From: DATLMR01 sp964615905 | GTDB lineage: Bacteria > Acidobacteriota > Blastocatellia > UBA7656 | Assembly: GCA_964615905.1 (NCBI GenBank) | Contig: CAZTUB010000013.1 | Coordinates: 1-64,000, forward strand | DNA length: 64,000 nt | Direction of reading: 5' to 3' | Shown here: one piece after another, positions 8,022 through 17,141 of the stretch | How positions within the stretch are numbered: the first letter of the stretch is position 1 | How the letters are laid out: the number at the start of each line of letters is the position of its first letter | Made by a program: the position numbers and the translations under genes | Notes under the pieces: model-generated | Seen by the model: only the letters and a program-made list of their open reading frames with translations | Databases searched by the model: none | What the model was told of the DNA's origin: nothing

Positions 8022-10037
8022 GTGATCTTTCTACGGAACTCTCGATCCCCGCAATCCGTGCGAATAGCAGGATTGGCTCTCTCTTTCGCCCTCGTATTTT
8101 CAGTCACGGTGCTGCCTTCGATTAAAGGGGTTTCGGCTTCATCCAAAAAGCTACAGTCGTCGCAGACGCCATTCCTCGGTTCGCCCTTCAACATACCGGC
8201 AACGATTCAGGCAGAGGACTTTGATAACGGCGGCGATGGCATCGCTTACAGCGACAACGACACAGGCAACGCCCGCGACCTTTACAGGCCGTCGGACGTG
8301 GACATTGAGAACTGTGACGAAGGCGGGTTTCAGATCTGCTGTGCCTACGCAGGCGAATGGGTCGAATACAGTATCAACGTCGCAACCGCCGGGACATACA
8401 ATTTCGAGGCTCGCGTCGCCACAAACGGCCCCGGTGGAACTATTCATGTCGAGTTCGACGGGGAGAACAAGACAGGGCCGATTCAGATTCCGAATACGGG
8501 CGGCTGGCAGACCTTTCAAACCATCACCGTGCCCGGCATAGACCTGAGCGCGGGCCCGCACGTCATGCGCGTCTCGATGGACGCAAACGGCGACCAGCGG
8601 CCCGAAACACCCGCCGTCGCCAACTTTAATTTCTTCCGCCTTACGACGGGCCAGTCAAGCCCGCCCGATGAGCCAGTCGCAAACCCTGCTGTCGCAGGTA
8701 GCTGGTCACAGCCTCTGACCTGGCCGCTCGTCTCGATTCACGCGAGCCTGCTGCCAAACGGCAAAGTGATCGCGTGGGCGAACACCAATGTCGCAGGCAG
8801 CGCGCAGGCGCAAGTGTGGGACCCTGCGACGGGCGCGTTTACGCTTGTGCCGAATAACACGACCAACATATTTTGCAGCGGCCATTCCTTCCTGCCCGAC
8901 GGCAGGCTGCTTGTGACAGGCGGCGAGCGCCTGGTCAACAACGACGGAGAGATTCACTCAAACATCTTCGACTTCAGAACGAACAGCTGGTCGCGCGGCC
9001 CCGATATGAACGCGGGGCGGTGGTATCCGAGCAACACCACGCTCGCAAACGGAGAAGTGCTTGTGATTTCGGGGACGATTGACCGCTTCGTCGGCGTCAA
9101 CCCCTTGCCGCAGGTCTTTCGCTCAAACGGCGAGTGGCGCAACCTAACAGGCGCGGAAACCCGCTCGGTTCAACTCTACCCATGGACCGTCCTTGCGCCC
9201 GACGGCAGAGTCTTTAACGCGGGGCCGGATCGGTTTACGAGTTACCTTGACACGACGGGAACAGGGTCATGGTCGTCGGGGCCGACCAGCAATTTCGGCT
9301 ATCGAGATTACGGCTCTGTGGTGATGTATGACGAAGGCAGGCTAATGATAGTCGGCGGCGGAACTCCGACGAACACGGCCGAGGTTATAGACTTGAGATC
9401 GTCGGCAGGCTGGCGGTCTGTCACCTCGATGGCTCACGCGCGCCGCCACCTCAACGCGACCGTCTTGCCCGACGGCAAAGTGCTCGTTACAGGCGGCACC
9501 AGCGGCGGCGGGTTCAACAACGCCTTCGGCGCGGTGTTGGCCGCCGAGATGTGGGACCCTTCGACGGAGCGATGGACATTGATGGCGTCAATGCGCGTGC
9601 GAAGGATTTATCATTCAATCGCGTTGCTGCTACCCGACGGGCGAGTCCTTGCGGCAGGCGGCGGCATACCCTCAGCGCCCGAAGGCGACTTCGACCACCT
9701 GGACGCGGAGATATACTCTCCGCCGTACCTGTTCCGAGGCGAGCGGCCTGTGATTACAAACGCGCCGTCGAACATAGACTACGGCGACAGCTTTTTGGTG
9801 AAGACGCCTGACAGGCGGGAGATCGAATCGGTCTCTCTCGTCAGGCTTTCGTCGGTCACGCACGCTTTTAATATGGAACAACGGTTCACCCGCCTCGACT
9901 TTCTCGTCAAGAAAAAAGGCGTGATGGTTTCTGCTCCCGCTAATCGAAACGTCTGCCCGCCGGGTTATTACATGCTCTTCATCCTGAACGGCGAAGGCGT
10001 GCCCTCGGTGGCACGTATCGTAAGGCTGGGCTCTTAA
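8022..10037 (+). CDS. Secreted copper radical oxidase (galactose/glyoxal oxidase type, AA5) with CBM6 domain
   Basis: A protein of 671 residues. Signal peptide about 1-40; CBM6-type carbohydrate-binding domain about 57-208 ('IQAEDFDNGGDGIAYSD', 'CAYAGEWVEYSINV'); kelch-type seven-bladed propeller about 225-565; C-terminal Ig-like domain (DUF1929 type) about 570-671. All galactose-oxidase copper and radical residues can be placed: Cys285 ('NIFCSGHS') and Tyr335 ('GRWYPSN') for the thioether cofactor, Tyr530-His531 ('RRIYHSIALLLPDG') and His614 ('SVTHAFN'). The stacking Trp of fungal galactose oxidase is not evident, so the substrate may be an aldehyde or another alcohol. Such enzymes oxidise alcohols or aldehydes with O2, giving H2O2. 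GTG start with GGAG nine bases upstream. It is followed after two bases by the leader of a Sco-like copper chaperone gene, suggesting coupled expression and copper loading. Confidence 0.93.
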   Translation: MIFLRNSRSPQSVRIAGLALSFALVFSVTVLPSIKGVSASSKKLQSSQTPFLGSPFNIPATIQAEDFDNGGDGIAYSDNDTGNARDLYRPSDVDIENCDEGGFQICCAYAGEWVEYSINVATAGTYNFEARVATNGPGGTIHVEFDGENKTGPIQIPNTGGWQTFQTITVPGIDLSAGPHVMRVSMDANGDQRPETPAVANFNFFRLTTGQSSPPDEPVANPAVAGSWSQPLTWPLVSIHASLLPNGKVIAWANTNVAGSAQAQVWDPATGAFTLVPNNTTNIFCSGHSFLPDGRLLVTGGERLVNNDGEIHSNIFDFRTNSWSRGPDMNAGRWYPSNTTLANGEVLVISGTIDRFVGVNPLPQVFRSNGEWRNLTGAETRSVQLYPWTVLAPDGRVFNAGPDRFTSYLDTTGTGSWSSGPTSNFGYRDYGSVVMYDEGRLMIVGGGTPTNTAEVIDLRSSAGWRSVTSMAHARRHLNATVLPDGKVLVTGGTSGGGFNNAFGAVLAAEMWDPSTERWTLMASMRVRRIYHSIALLLPDGRVLAAGGGIPSAPEGDFDHLDAEIYSPPYLFRGERPVITNAPSNIDYGDSFLVKTPDRREIESVSLVRLSSVTHAFNMEQRFTRLDFLVKKKGVMVSAPANRNVCPPGYYMLFILNGEGVPSVARIVRLGS

Positions 10038-10038
10038 A

Positions 10039-10151
10039 CGTGACAGGTGACGAGATCATTATGAGAACACGAAATCTATCTTCCTATAACAAGCGGCGTG
10101 GCAACGGAATTCTCATACTCCTGTTACTTGTTACTTGTCACTTGTCACTTT
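10039..10151. repeat. Heptamer inverted repeat element, copy 2, overlapping the sco-like gene start
   Basis: The right arm (10124-10151) is four 7-bp units, TTACTTG twice then TCACTTG and TCACTTT. A short left arm (GTGACAGGTGACGAG, 10040-10054) matches the reverse complement. The right arm is inside the signal-peptide coding region of the next gene and reads 'LLVTCHLSL' in frame. The composition is the same as the other copies in the window. Confidence 0.75.
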
Positions 10152-10639
10152 CCCCCCTCGCGATGGCTCAGTCGGCCCCTGATGTCACGTTGATCGACCA
10201 GACCGGAAAGCGCGTGCAATTTTGCGGCGAGATGACCGCTAACAAAGTCGTGATTATCAACTTCATCTACACGACCTGCGAGGCCGTTTGCTCTATGCAG
10301 GGGGCGGCTTTCTCAAAGCTCCAGGCGGAGCTTGGGGAAAGGATGGGAAGGGAAGTCGTGCTGATCTCCATAAGTGCGGACCCGGATGCCGACACGCCTG
10401 CGCGGCTGAAAGAATGGGGAGCGCGTTTCGGCGCGAAACCGGGCTGGCTCATGCTGACCGGCGAGCGAGCCGAAATCGACAAGCTATTCCGGTTCTTCAC
10501 AGGCGACATCGCACGCAAGCAGATGCACTCGCCCGTCGTCTTTATCGGGAGCTGCAAGCGCAGCCAATGGGCGCGCGAATACAGCCTCTCGGACCCAGCA
10601 AGGTTTCTCAAGTTCATTGAAGAGTCCCGCGCGCAGTAG
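10061..10639 (+). CDS. Sco1/SenC/PrrC-like copper chaperone or thiol-disulfide protein, exported
   Basis: A protein of 192 residues. A basic N-terminus ('NKRRGNG'), hydrophobic stretch 'ILILLLLVTCHLSLSPLAMAQ' and cleavage near AMAQ give a signal peptide. The mature part is a thioredoxin-like Sco domain with the copper-binding motif 'TCEAVC' (Cys-x3-Cys), 'ISISADPDADTP' and a downstream His in 'KQMHSPVVFI'. Sco proteins deliver copper to the CuA site of cytochrome oxidase or act as reductants. No oxidase subunits are nearby; the direct upstream gene is a copper radical oxidase, so that may be its client (inference). The ATG at 10061 is preferred; a GTG at 10040 is an alternative and lies in the repeat. 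Part of the signal peptide is encoded by a heptamer repeat array. Confidence 0.85.
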   Translation: MRTRNLSSYNKRRGNGILILLLLVTCHLSLSPLAMAQSAPDVTLIDQTGKRVQFCGEMTANKVVIINFIYTTCEAVCSMQGAAFSKLQAELGERMGREVVLISISADPDADTPARLKEWGARFGAKPGWLMLTGERAEIDKLFRFFTGDIARKQMHSPVVFIGSCKRSQWAREYSLSDPARFLKFIEESRAQ

Positions 10640-10653
10640 TAAGCTCCAAACTT

Positions 10654-12030
10654 ATGAAACTTTGGGGTGGAAGATTCAAAGGCGAGGCCGACGGCGAGTT
10701 CTCGCGCTTCAACGCCTCGTACGGCTTTGACCGGCGGTTGATCGAGGCCGACATCGAAGGCAGTCTCGCGCAGGCTGAAGCTCTTGAAATCGCGGGCGTG
10801 CTTTCGCCGGATGAAGCCAGCCGGATTCTAAGCGGACTCCAGGAAATTCTCCGCCGCGCGCGTAGCGAAAGCGGCTATCTCGACAGCCGCGAGGCGGAAG
10901 ATGTTCACAGCTTTGTCGAAGCCGAGCTGGTCGCCAGCATAGGCGATGCGGGCTACAAGCTTCATACAGGTCGCAGTCGGAACGATCAAGTAGCGACAGA
11001 CCTCAGACTCTTTCTTCGGCGCGAGATTGATCTCGTCTCTGCGCTCGTCGTCGATCTTCAAAAGTCGCTGGTCCGTCTCGCGCAGGCTCACACGGATCTT
11101 GTGATGCCCGGCTACACACACCTGCAACGCGCCCAGCCTATCCTGGTTCCGCACTACCTGCTGGCTTACTTCGAGATGTTCGACCGTGACCGCGAGCGAC
11201 TGCAAGACGCGCGTTCGCGTGTAAACGTGCTGCCGCTCGGCGCTGGCGCGCTCGCCGGGACGGGCTTCGCCATCGACCGGCAACATATTGCGCGACGGCT
11301 TGGGTTCGACCGCGTTTCCGCAAATAGCCTCGACGCCGTAAGCGACCGCGATTTCATTATCGAGTTCGTAGCCGCAGCAGCTATCATCATGGTCCATCTG
11401 AGCCGTCTCGCTGAAGACTTCATAATCTATTCGACAACCGAGTTTGGTTTCGTTGAGCTTTCGGACGCCGTTTCTACCGGGTCGTCGTTGATGCCTCAAA
11501 AAAAGAACCCCGATTCGCTTGAGTTGATAAGGGGCAAGGCGGGCCGCGTCTTTGGCCACCACGCAGCGCTGCTGGCCACAATGAAAGGGCTGCCGCTCGC
11601 TTATAACAAGGACATGCAGGAAGATAAAGAGCCGCTGTTCGACACGCTCGACACCGTGACGGGCTCGCTCAAGGTGATGAGCACCGTGCTTGGCAATATC
11701 AAGCTCAACGGCGCGCGTATGCGCGAGGCCGCGTCCACGGGCTTTTTGAATGCGACCGATCTTGCGGATTACCTTGTGCGCAAGGGGCTGGAATTTCGCA
11801 AGGCACACGAGATCATCGGTAAAGCCGTTAGCTATGCGATTGAGAACCAGTTGACGCTTGAGGAAGTATCTCTGGAAAAGTACCGAGAGCTATCGCCGCT
11901 GTTTGACGAAGACCTTTACACGTCGCTCTCGCTTGACGCGTCGCTCGCGGGCAAGGCGGCCGAGGGCGGCACTTCCCCCGACCGCGTGCGAGAAGCCCTT
12001 GAGAAAGCCTCGCGCCGTATTGAGCAATGA
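10654..12030 (+). CDS. argH: Argininosuccinate lyase
   Basis: ArgH (458 aa) cleaves argininosuccinate to arginine and fumarate, the last step of arginine synthesis, as a cytoplasmic homotetramer. The fumarase/aspartase superfamily signature 'GSSLMPQKKNPD' is intact. Also visible are 'KLWGGRF' at the N-terminus, 'LHTGRSRNDQVATDLRLFLR' and 'MPGYTHLQRAQPI' carrying the catalytic His. Length is as expected for the family. The start at 10654 gives the canonical N-terminus. It is 14 bases after the Sco-like gene on the same strand but functionally unrelated to it. Confidence 0.97.
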   Translation: MKLWGGRFKGEADGEFSRFNASYGFDRRLIEADIEGSLAQAEALEIAGVLSPDEASRILSGLQEILRRARSESGYLDSREAEDVHSFVEAELVASIGDAGYKLHTGRSRNDQVATDLRLFLRREIDLVSALVVDLQKSLVRLAQAHTDLVMPGYTHLQRAQPILVPHYLLAYFEMFDRDRERLQDARSRVNVLPLGAGALAGTGFAIDRQHIARRLGFDRVSANSLDAVSDRDFIIEFVAAAAIIMVHLSRLAEDFIIYSTTEFGFVELSDAVSTGSSLMPQKKNPDSLELIRGKAGRVFGHHAALLATMKGLPLAYNKDMQEDKEPLFDTLDTVTGSLKVMSTVLGNIKLNGARMREAASTGFLNATDLADYLVRKGLEFRKAHEIIGKAVSYAIENQLTLEEVSLEKYRELSPLFDEDLYTSLSLDASLAGKAAEGGTSPDRVREALEKASRRIEQ

Positions 12031-12068
12031 AGGCTCTATTCCCGAACCAGTTTTATATGAAAGCGGGA

Positions 12069-14186
12069 TCAGCCTTTCGGCTTAGGCTTATCGGTCGACT
12101 TCCGTTTCGACGACCCCCCGTCTTGTTTCACCTTTTTGGAAGCATCATCTGGTTTAGTCGTCTGCTCCGGCTTCGCGGATTCGGCCTCTGAAACCTGCGC
12201 GGTTTCGACTTTAGGGGCCGCCAGCCAGAGCTCTACCGTTCGCGGGCGTGCTACAGAGTTGTATCCGAGCGTAAGCTGTATCTTCGCGTTCACACCCAGT
12301 TTCGACAGCCCCTTAATCGTTTCTGCCGCCCTGTCTGAATCCGACAGCCGGAAGTATTTAAGCAGGTTCTGCGAGCTGGACCTGTTGACCTTCTCAACAC
12401 CGGGAACATAGAACCCGAAGCCTTGCAGATTCTTTCGTAAATACTCAGCCGTGTCGCGCTGGTACACATCCTGAAAGTGTATATAAACGGTCGTCGGGAT
12501 GTTGTCATCACTCTGGTCCGTGTCTACGTACTTCTGAGCCTCAGGGCTTGCCGCGATGACCTGTTCGAGCGCGGTAGAAGCTTCGAGCGCCGCCTGCTGT
12601 GCCGCCGGGCTTGCGTCACTCCCCTTCAGAATGATGATGTCACCCACCGCGTTTAACAGTTCTTTCGGGAATGCGTTCTCAGCGGCAAGCTGTTTGAGCT
12701 CTTCGGTTGCTTCTTTGATCTGCTCAGGGTCCTTGCTAGACAGGTGCGTCAAAACCTGTGTGAGGCGTTCTGCCTGCTCATCCTTTTTTATAAGCTCGCG
12801 TAGGCGTTCCCCTGCGATAACGTTCGCCCGTTTCGCCCTCTCTCGTTGTACAACCGCGATCACCGTCGCGACCGCCGCAACGAGCACGAGCACAACCAGA
12901 CCCGCGACCCCTTTTCGCAACCGCGACGACCGCCGCCGCTCTTGCTCTAAAGCCTTTTCGGCCTGCGCGCGTTGTTGCGCGGTTTCGTAGCGTGTGCACC
13001 AGTCGAGAATGGCCTCGGCCAGCACGTCATGGAATATCTCGTAACGCAGCGTGGACGGCTTGTCCGGCGGAGGCGCTACCGGTCGCAGAATCCGAACCTC
13101 GGCCGAGCTTAACTTCATCAAAGTCTGCTTGATCTGCTCTTCGGGAAGCTTTGCGAAAAACGCGAGGTCGCTTGGCATGAGCGCTATCTTGGCCCCGGAA
13201 GGTGTGACAAGGTGCCTGAAGAGTCGAGCCGCCGCATCTCCCTCTGACTCGTTCAACTTCTCTATCACCCTGTCGAGGTGCGTGCGAATGATCTGCTCCG
13301 CTCGACCAAGCCTTGTGAGCGTGCTCACCCTTAGTACGCGCGAGCCTGCTTCCATCTCTTCGTTCCACAGCCTTGTCAGCATGATCTGCAAGAGCGGGGT
13401 CTCTATTCTTGGCTCGTATCGAGCGGCGGTGGCAGCGCTCGTCTGTCCTTGCGCGGTCTCGCTCAGGTCTTTGAGGAGGGCTTCGACCAGTTCGTCTTCG
13501 ATTGTGACCTTCTGGTCCTCACCCCGCCCGCGATTGTATTCATCGAGCGGTTTTCTTATGGCTTGAATAGCCGATTCCCGATCAAGGTGCTCAAGCCTTA
13601 GCATATTTGAAAGCAAGTTCGGGATTCGTCCCTGAAACCGATCAAGCTTGCTCAGACCGTCTTCGCGCATCGAGACAAGGAAGTTTGCGGTGATCTCTTT
13701 ACGATTGACTGCGCGGGCGAACTGAGTGTCAAACTCTTCGCCGCTCGTTTTTTCCGAGTGATACAGGAAGTATTCTTCGAATTGATCGAAGATGAAAAAG
13801 ATCGTCCCTCGAAAAGCCCTCGTGGTTTCCACAAGGAAATCGTCGAAGGGCAGAGACGCGTCAACGTCTATCTCTTTACCGGCGCTGCGGCTTGCTTCGC
13901 GCAGCACGCAGGCCTTAAGCGCGGACAGAAAGCTCGCATCCTGCCACTCGCGAAAGACTACCGTTGCGATGCGAGGCGCTTGCCTTAGCTGTGGCACTAC
14001 GCCGGCCAGCAACACCGAGCTTTTCCCGACTCCGCTCGCCCCATAGAGTATAGTCAGCGGGGCCGCGTACAGATTTGCCGAGATTATCTCCTGGTCGCGC
14101 TGGCGGCCAAAGAAGTATGCGCGGTCCTCGCCCGTGTAAGGTTGCAGCCCTTTGTACGGGCAGAAGCTTGAAGCTGTACTGCTCAT
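12069..14186 (-). CDS. Membrane-anchored nSTAND-type P-loop NTPase with C-terminal LytR_C-like domain
   Basis: A protein of 705 residues. The N-terminus 'CPYKGLQPYTGEDRAYFFGR' is the hallmark entry of the nSTAND1 (novel STAND) NTPases. Walker A is 'GASGVGKS' at 49-56; the Walker B-like stretch 'FFIFDQFEEYF' is at 130-140, followed by a sensor-like 'FLVSMREDGLSKL' (169-181) and a winged-helix part ending 'RYEIFHDVLAEAILDW' (381-396). One transmembrane helix spans about 427-447, after a basic coiled coil. Residues about 565-656 resemble LytR_C/SPOR-like envelope domains, then a Lys/Ser-rich tail. STAND NTPases are inducible switches in immunity and signalling. The start at 14186 follows GAGG, which overlaps the SIR2 stop; the two genes are seven bases apart and surely co-transcribed. 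The membrane topology implies a cytoplasmic switch with an external sensor or wall contact (inference). Confidence 0.8.
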   Translation of the reverse strand: MSSTASSFCPYKGLQPYTGEDRAYFFGRQRDQEIISANLYAAPLTILYGASGVGKSSVLLAGVVPQLRQAPRIATVVFREWQDASFLSALKACVLREASRSAGKEIDVDASLPFDDFLVETTRAFRGTIFFIFDQFEEYFLYHSEKTSGEEFDTQFARAVNRKEITANFLVSMREDGLSKLDRFQGRIPNLLSNMLRLEHLDRESAIQAIRKPLDEYNRGRGEDQKVTIEDELVEALLKDLSETAQGQTSAATAARYEPRIETPLLQIMLTRLWNEEMEAGSRVLRVSTLTRLGRAEQIIRTHLDRVIEKLNESEGDAAARLFRHLVTPSGAKIALMPSDLAFFAKLPEEQIKQTLMKLSSAEVRILRPVAPPPDKPSTLRYEIFHDVLAEAILDWCTRYETAQQRAQAEKALEQERRRSSRLRKGVAGLVVLVLVAAVATVIAVVQRERAKRANVIAGERLRELIKKDEQAERLTQVLTHLSSKDPEQIKEATEELKQLAAENAFPKELLNAVGDIIILKGSDASPAAQQAALEASTALEQVIAASPEAQKYVDTDQSDDNIPTTVYIHFQDVYQRDTAEYLRKNLQGFGFYVPGVEKVNRSSSQNLLKYFRLSDSDRAAETIKGLSKLGVNAKIQLTLGYNSVARPRTVELWLAAPKVETAQVSEAESAKPEQTTKPDDASKKVKQDGGSSKRKSTDKPKPKG

Positions 14187-14193
14187 ATAGACC

Positions 14194-15129
14194 TCAACCC
14201 GGTTTCTGTTCTCGCAGGCAACGGACAAACTCATTTATATCCACGTCATAAATCTTCACGTTGCGCGCGTTCCACAGTTCGATTTCGAGATCCGAGGGCC
14301 GGAACTGAATGGCCCATGAGCGCAGATCCTCTTCCTCTTCACCCTCGGGAGCGCCGCCGGGGATAACGTTCTTCAAGTTCTTAAGCACAACGCGCAGATT
14401 CCAGTCTCTCAGGCCATACCCCAAGAACAGGAAATGTCTCGTCCTGAAGTGGCGCATGAATAAGGCGGGCACGGCGGTCTGCCCGGTCATGCGCGAAAGG
14501 AAGTCCACATAATCCTCCTCGGTGATTACATAGCTATCCAGCTTGCAGCCTGTACGATCAACTGTCCCATGCATTTTGTAAATGACGGAGGTTGTGCTCA
14601 GGTCTATGTAAAGCTGGTTCGGAGGGACAGCGACCGGCTCTGTCGCGTCGTGTTTCCACCACAAGACAGACGCCTCGACATCCTTGCGGTCAGTCGGGTG
14701 GACAACTAAATCGAATGGGCGGCCCTTCTCCTTGAAAGCCAGTTCCGTGAGGTCGTCGTAGTTGGTTGTGACTATGAGAATCGGCGCGTTCACCCCTGCG
14801 AGGTAATGATGTATGTCGCAGGGAACGAAGTCGCGATCAAAGACTTCGCGCAAGCGGTCACGCAACCGGCGGCGTGCGCTCGTCTCTACAAAATAGGAAG
14901 CCACTTTCGCCAGGTCGCTCAGGTCGGTCGCTTCTTTAGAAGGGAAGTTGCTTCTTTCGGCGAGGTAGCGCGACAGCTCCGCGCCGCTTGGAAGGAATGA
15001 AGAGGTTTTAATATCCCAGGATTGGCTGGCTGGCTGGCGGTTTCCGAAATTCACCCCAGCGCCGAGAAAGGGGATTATCTGGCCTTCCTCCAGCAGGTCG
15101 CAGATTTCGCCATACGGTGGTTCTGCCAT
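14194..15129 (-). CDS. SIR2-like domain protein (putative NAD+-consuming effector)
   Basis: A protein of 311 residues that is almost entirely a SIR2-like Rossmann domain. 'IPFLGAGVN' (19-27) is the NAD-binding glycine loop, 'TTNYDDL' (121-127) has the Asn/Asp pair, 'YKMHGTVD' (184-191) carries the catalytic-type His187, 'EEDYVDFL' (204-211) and 'FLFLGYGLRDWN' (233-244) complete the family pattern seen in prokaryotic defence SIR2 proteins such as ThsA, DSR and SIR2-Ago partners. These are NADases that deplete NAD+ on activation. There is no zinc ribbon of true deacylase sirtuins. GGAGG lies six bases before the ATG. It forms a two-gene unit with the downstream nSTAND NTPase, so an effector-plus-switch function is likely. 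NADase activity is inference. Confidence 0.85.
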   Translation of the reverse strand: MAEPPYGEICDLLEEGQIIPFLGAGVNFGNRQPASQSWDIKTSSFLPSGAELSRYLAERSNFPSKEATDLSDLAKVASYFVETSARRRLRDRLREVFDRDFVPCDIHHYLAGVNAPILIVTTNYDDLTELAFKEKGRPFDLVVHPTDRKDVEASVLWWKHDATEPVAVPPNQLYIDLSTTSVIYKMHGTVDRTGCKLDSYVITEEDYVDFLSRMTGQTAVPALFMRHFRTRHFLFLGYGLRDWNLRVVLKNLKNVIPGGAPEGEEEEDLRSWAIQFRPSDLEIELWNARNVKIYDVDINEFVRCLREQKPG

Positions 15130-15332
15130 AGGAGTCCTCCAGCGAATTGGCTTTAGTTTTAACGCTCTTTCGAGATCAACGGCCGAGGTCTGCTGACGAG
15201 AATGATTCTCTGCGTTTCGCGCACCAAGGTCAACCCATATCAGTGTATGGATAATTCCAGACCGGGTCGTGTGCTGTCAGGGGATCTTGATTTGCTGGGC
15301 CTGTCTCGACAGCGCCGCTCGAAAGGGGTCGG

Positions 15333-17141
15333 TCATACTACCGAAGGCTCCGCCTCGCGTTCGCCCGGAATACCCTCGTCGGCAGACCGCAAGAGCCGCG
15401 TATCTCTTTCACCGACCTGTTGCCGCCACATGGCGTAGTACAAGCCTTTCTTTTCGAGCAGCGAGTCGTGCGTTCCTGACTCTGTGATGCGCCCCTTTTC
15501 CAGAACGTAGATAGTATCTGCGTGCAGGATGGTGCTAAGCCGGTGCGCGATCAGAATTACCATGTGCTCTTTGCTGCCTGACACTCTGCGAACAGCCTTC
15601 GTGATCTCCTGCTCGGTGATCGAATCGAGCGCCGAAGTCGCTTCGTCAAAAATGAACAGCCGTGGCGCGCGCAATAGTGCGCGGGCAATCGACAGGCGCT
15701 GACGCTCACCGCCCGATACTCGAAGCCCGCTCTCTCCCAAACGAGTCTCCAGCCCCTTACCGGAGCGGTCCATCAACTGCGTGGCCGAGGCCCTTCGCAG
15801 CGCGTCGAGCATCTCCTCGTCGGTGGCGTCCGGCTTGACGAACAACAGGTTCTCTCGGATGGTCCCGGAAAAAAGTTGCGGGTCCTGTGTCACGAAACCG
15901 ATCTGACGACGAACAGGGTTATAGCGAAGCTCATTGACGGGAATGCCATCAATATAAATCGTCCCGCTGATCGGCCTGTAGAGCCCGACTAGCAATTTGA
16001 CCAGGGTTGATTTGCCAGACCCCGAAGGTCCGACGAAGGCGATAGTATCTCCCAGCGTGACCTTGAACGATATCTCGTCGATTGCATTTTCAGTCGCGGT
16101 GCGATGTCTAAAAATCACATCTTCAAACCGCAGGTTCTCGATCTCGCCGATCTCAACGGGCTCCTCTGGCCGCTTCTCAACAGGCTTTTTCATAAGCTCG
16201 TCAAACATCTGCATCGAGGCCTCGGCCTCGCGGTAATTCAATATGATCCTACCGAGGTCCTGCAACGGGACGAAGATGGTATTGAGGATGAATTGCATCG
16301 ATATGAGCTCGCCTGCGGTGAGCGTCTTGCGAAAGATCAGCCACAACAGGATGAATAGAATTGACTGCTTGAGCAGGTTGATTAGTGTTCCCTGGAACAG
16401 CGACAGAGTCCGCACTCTCTTCACCTTCTCCATTTCGAGGTCGAAGATCTGCCGGGTATGCAACTGCAACCGCCGGATTTCCGGGTAAGTAAGTCCGAGG
16501 CTCTTGACCAACTCAATGTTGCGTAACGATTCGGTGATCGTACCTGACATCTTTGCAGTCTCGCGAAAGATCATACGTTGTACCGACTTCATCTTCTGGC
16601 TGAGCAACCCGGTCAACCCGCCCAGCACAAGCACGCCGACCACAAAGACAGGGATCAACAGCCAGTGTTTGGTGATCCCGTACCAGAGCAGAAAACCTAT
16701 ACCGACGATGGAGGAGAAGAGGATGTTGACGAATGCGTTGATGAACCGCTCGGTGTCAGTCCGCACCTTTTGCAACATCGCTACGGTTTCGCCGCTGCTG
16801 CGATCCTCGAATTCTTGGAATGAGAGTCGGAGAGTCTGCCGCAATCCGTCGTTGAAGACCTGCATCCCGAACTTTTGCACTACGAGCGTCAGAACATAAT
16901 CCTGAAACGTCTTGGCCAGCCGGGCTGCCAACGCGACAGATGCGGCCACAACCAGCCACCACAGAGCGCCCCGAACAAGCTCCGAGTCAGGCTTGTTGTC
17001 CGGGTTAAGGGCATACTGATCGATGATCATTCCGAAAATCAAAGGGTCAACCAATGTCAGTATCTGCGCCAGACCGGCCAGCAACAAAGAAAGCGCAACC
17101 CACCAGCGTAGCGGGCTGATGTACTTCCACATGATGTGCAT
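15333..17141 (-). CDS. ABC exporter, fused permease-ATPase (MsbA/LmrA type half-transporter)
   Basis: About 602 residues. A type I exporter membrane domain of six helices (about 10-310) is followed by an ATPase domain with Walker A 'GPSGSGKST', 'VTQDPQLFSGTIREN', the ABC signature 'RVSGGERQRLSIARALL', Walker B 'LFIFDEATSALD' and the switch His in 'VILIAHRLST'. It acts as a homodimer or heterodimer at the inner membrane and exports lipids, peptides or drugs; the substrate cannot be read from sequence. No partner half-transporter or peptidase domain is present. The ATG at 17141 after CAGGTGATT is preferred over an upstream GTG; another ATG lies nine bases downstream. Confidence 0.92.
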   Translation of the reverse strand: MHIMWKYISPLRWWVALSLLLAGLAQILTLVDPLIFGMIIDQYALNPDNKPDSELVRGALWWLVVAASVALAARLAKTFQDYVLTLVVQKFGMQVFNDGLRQTLRLSFQEFEDRSSGETVAMLQKVRTDTERFINAFVNILFSSIVGIGFLLWYGITKHWLLIPVFVVGVLVLGGLTGLLSQKMKSVQRMIFRETAKMSGTITESLRNIELVKSLGLTYPEIRRLQLHTRQIFDLEMEKVKRVRTLSLFQGTLINLLKQSILFILLWLIFRKTLTAGELISMQFILNTIFVPLQDLGRIILNYREAEASMQMFDELMKKPVEKRPEEPVEIGEIENLRFEDVIFRHRTATENAIDEISFKVTLGDTIAFVGPSGSGKSTLVKLLVGLYRPISGTIYIDGIPVNELRYNPVRRQIGFVTQDPQLFSGTIRENLLFVKPDATDEEMLDALRRASATQLMDRSGKGLETRLGESGLRVSGGERQRLSIARALLRAPRLFIFDEATSALDSITEQEITKAVRRVSGSKEHMVILIAHRLSTILHADTIYVLEKGRITESGTHDSLLEKKGLYYAMWRQQVGERDTRLLRSADEGIPGEREAEPSVV

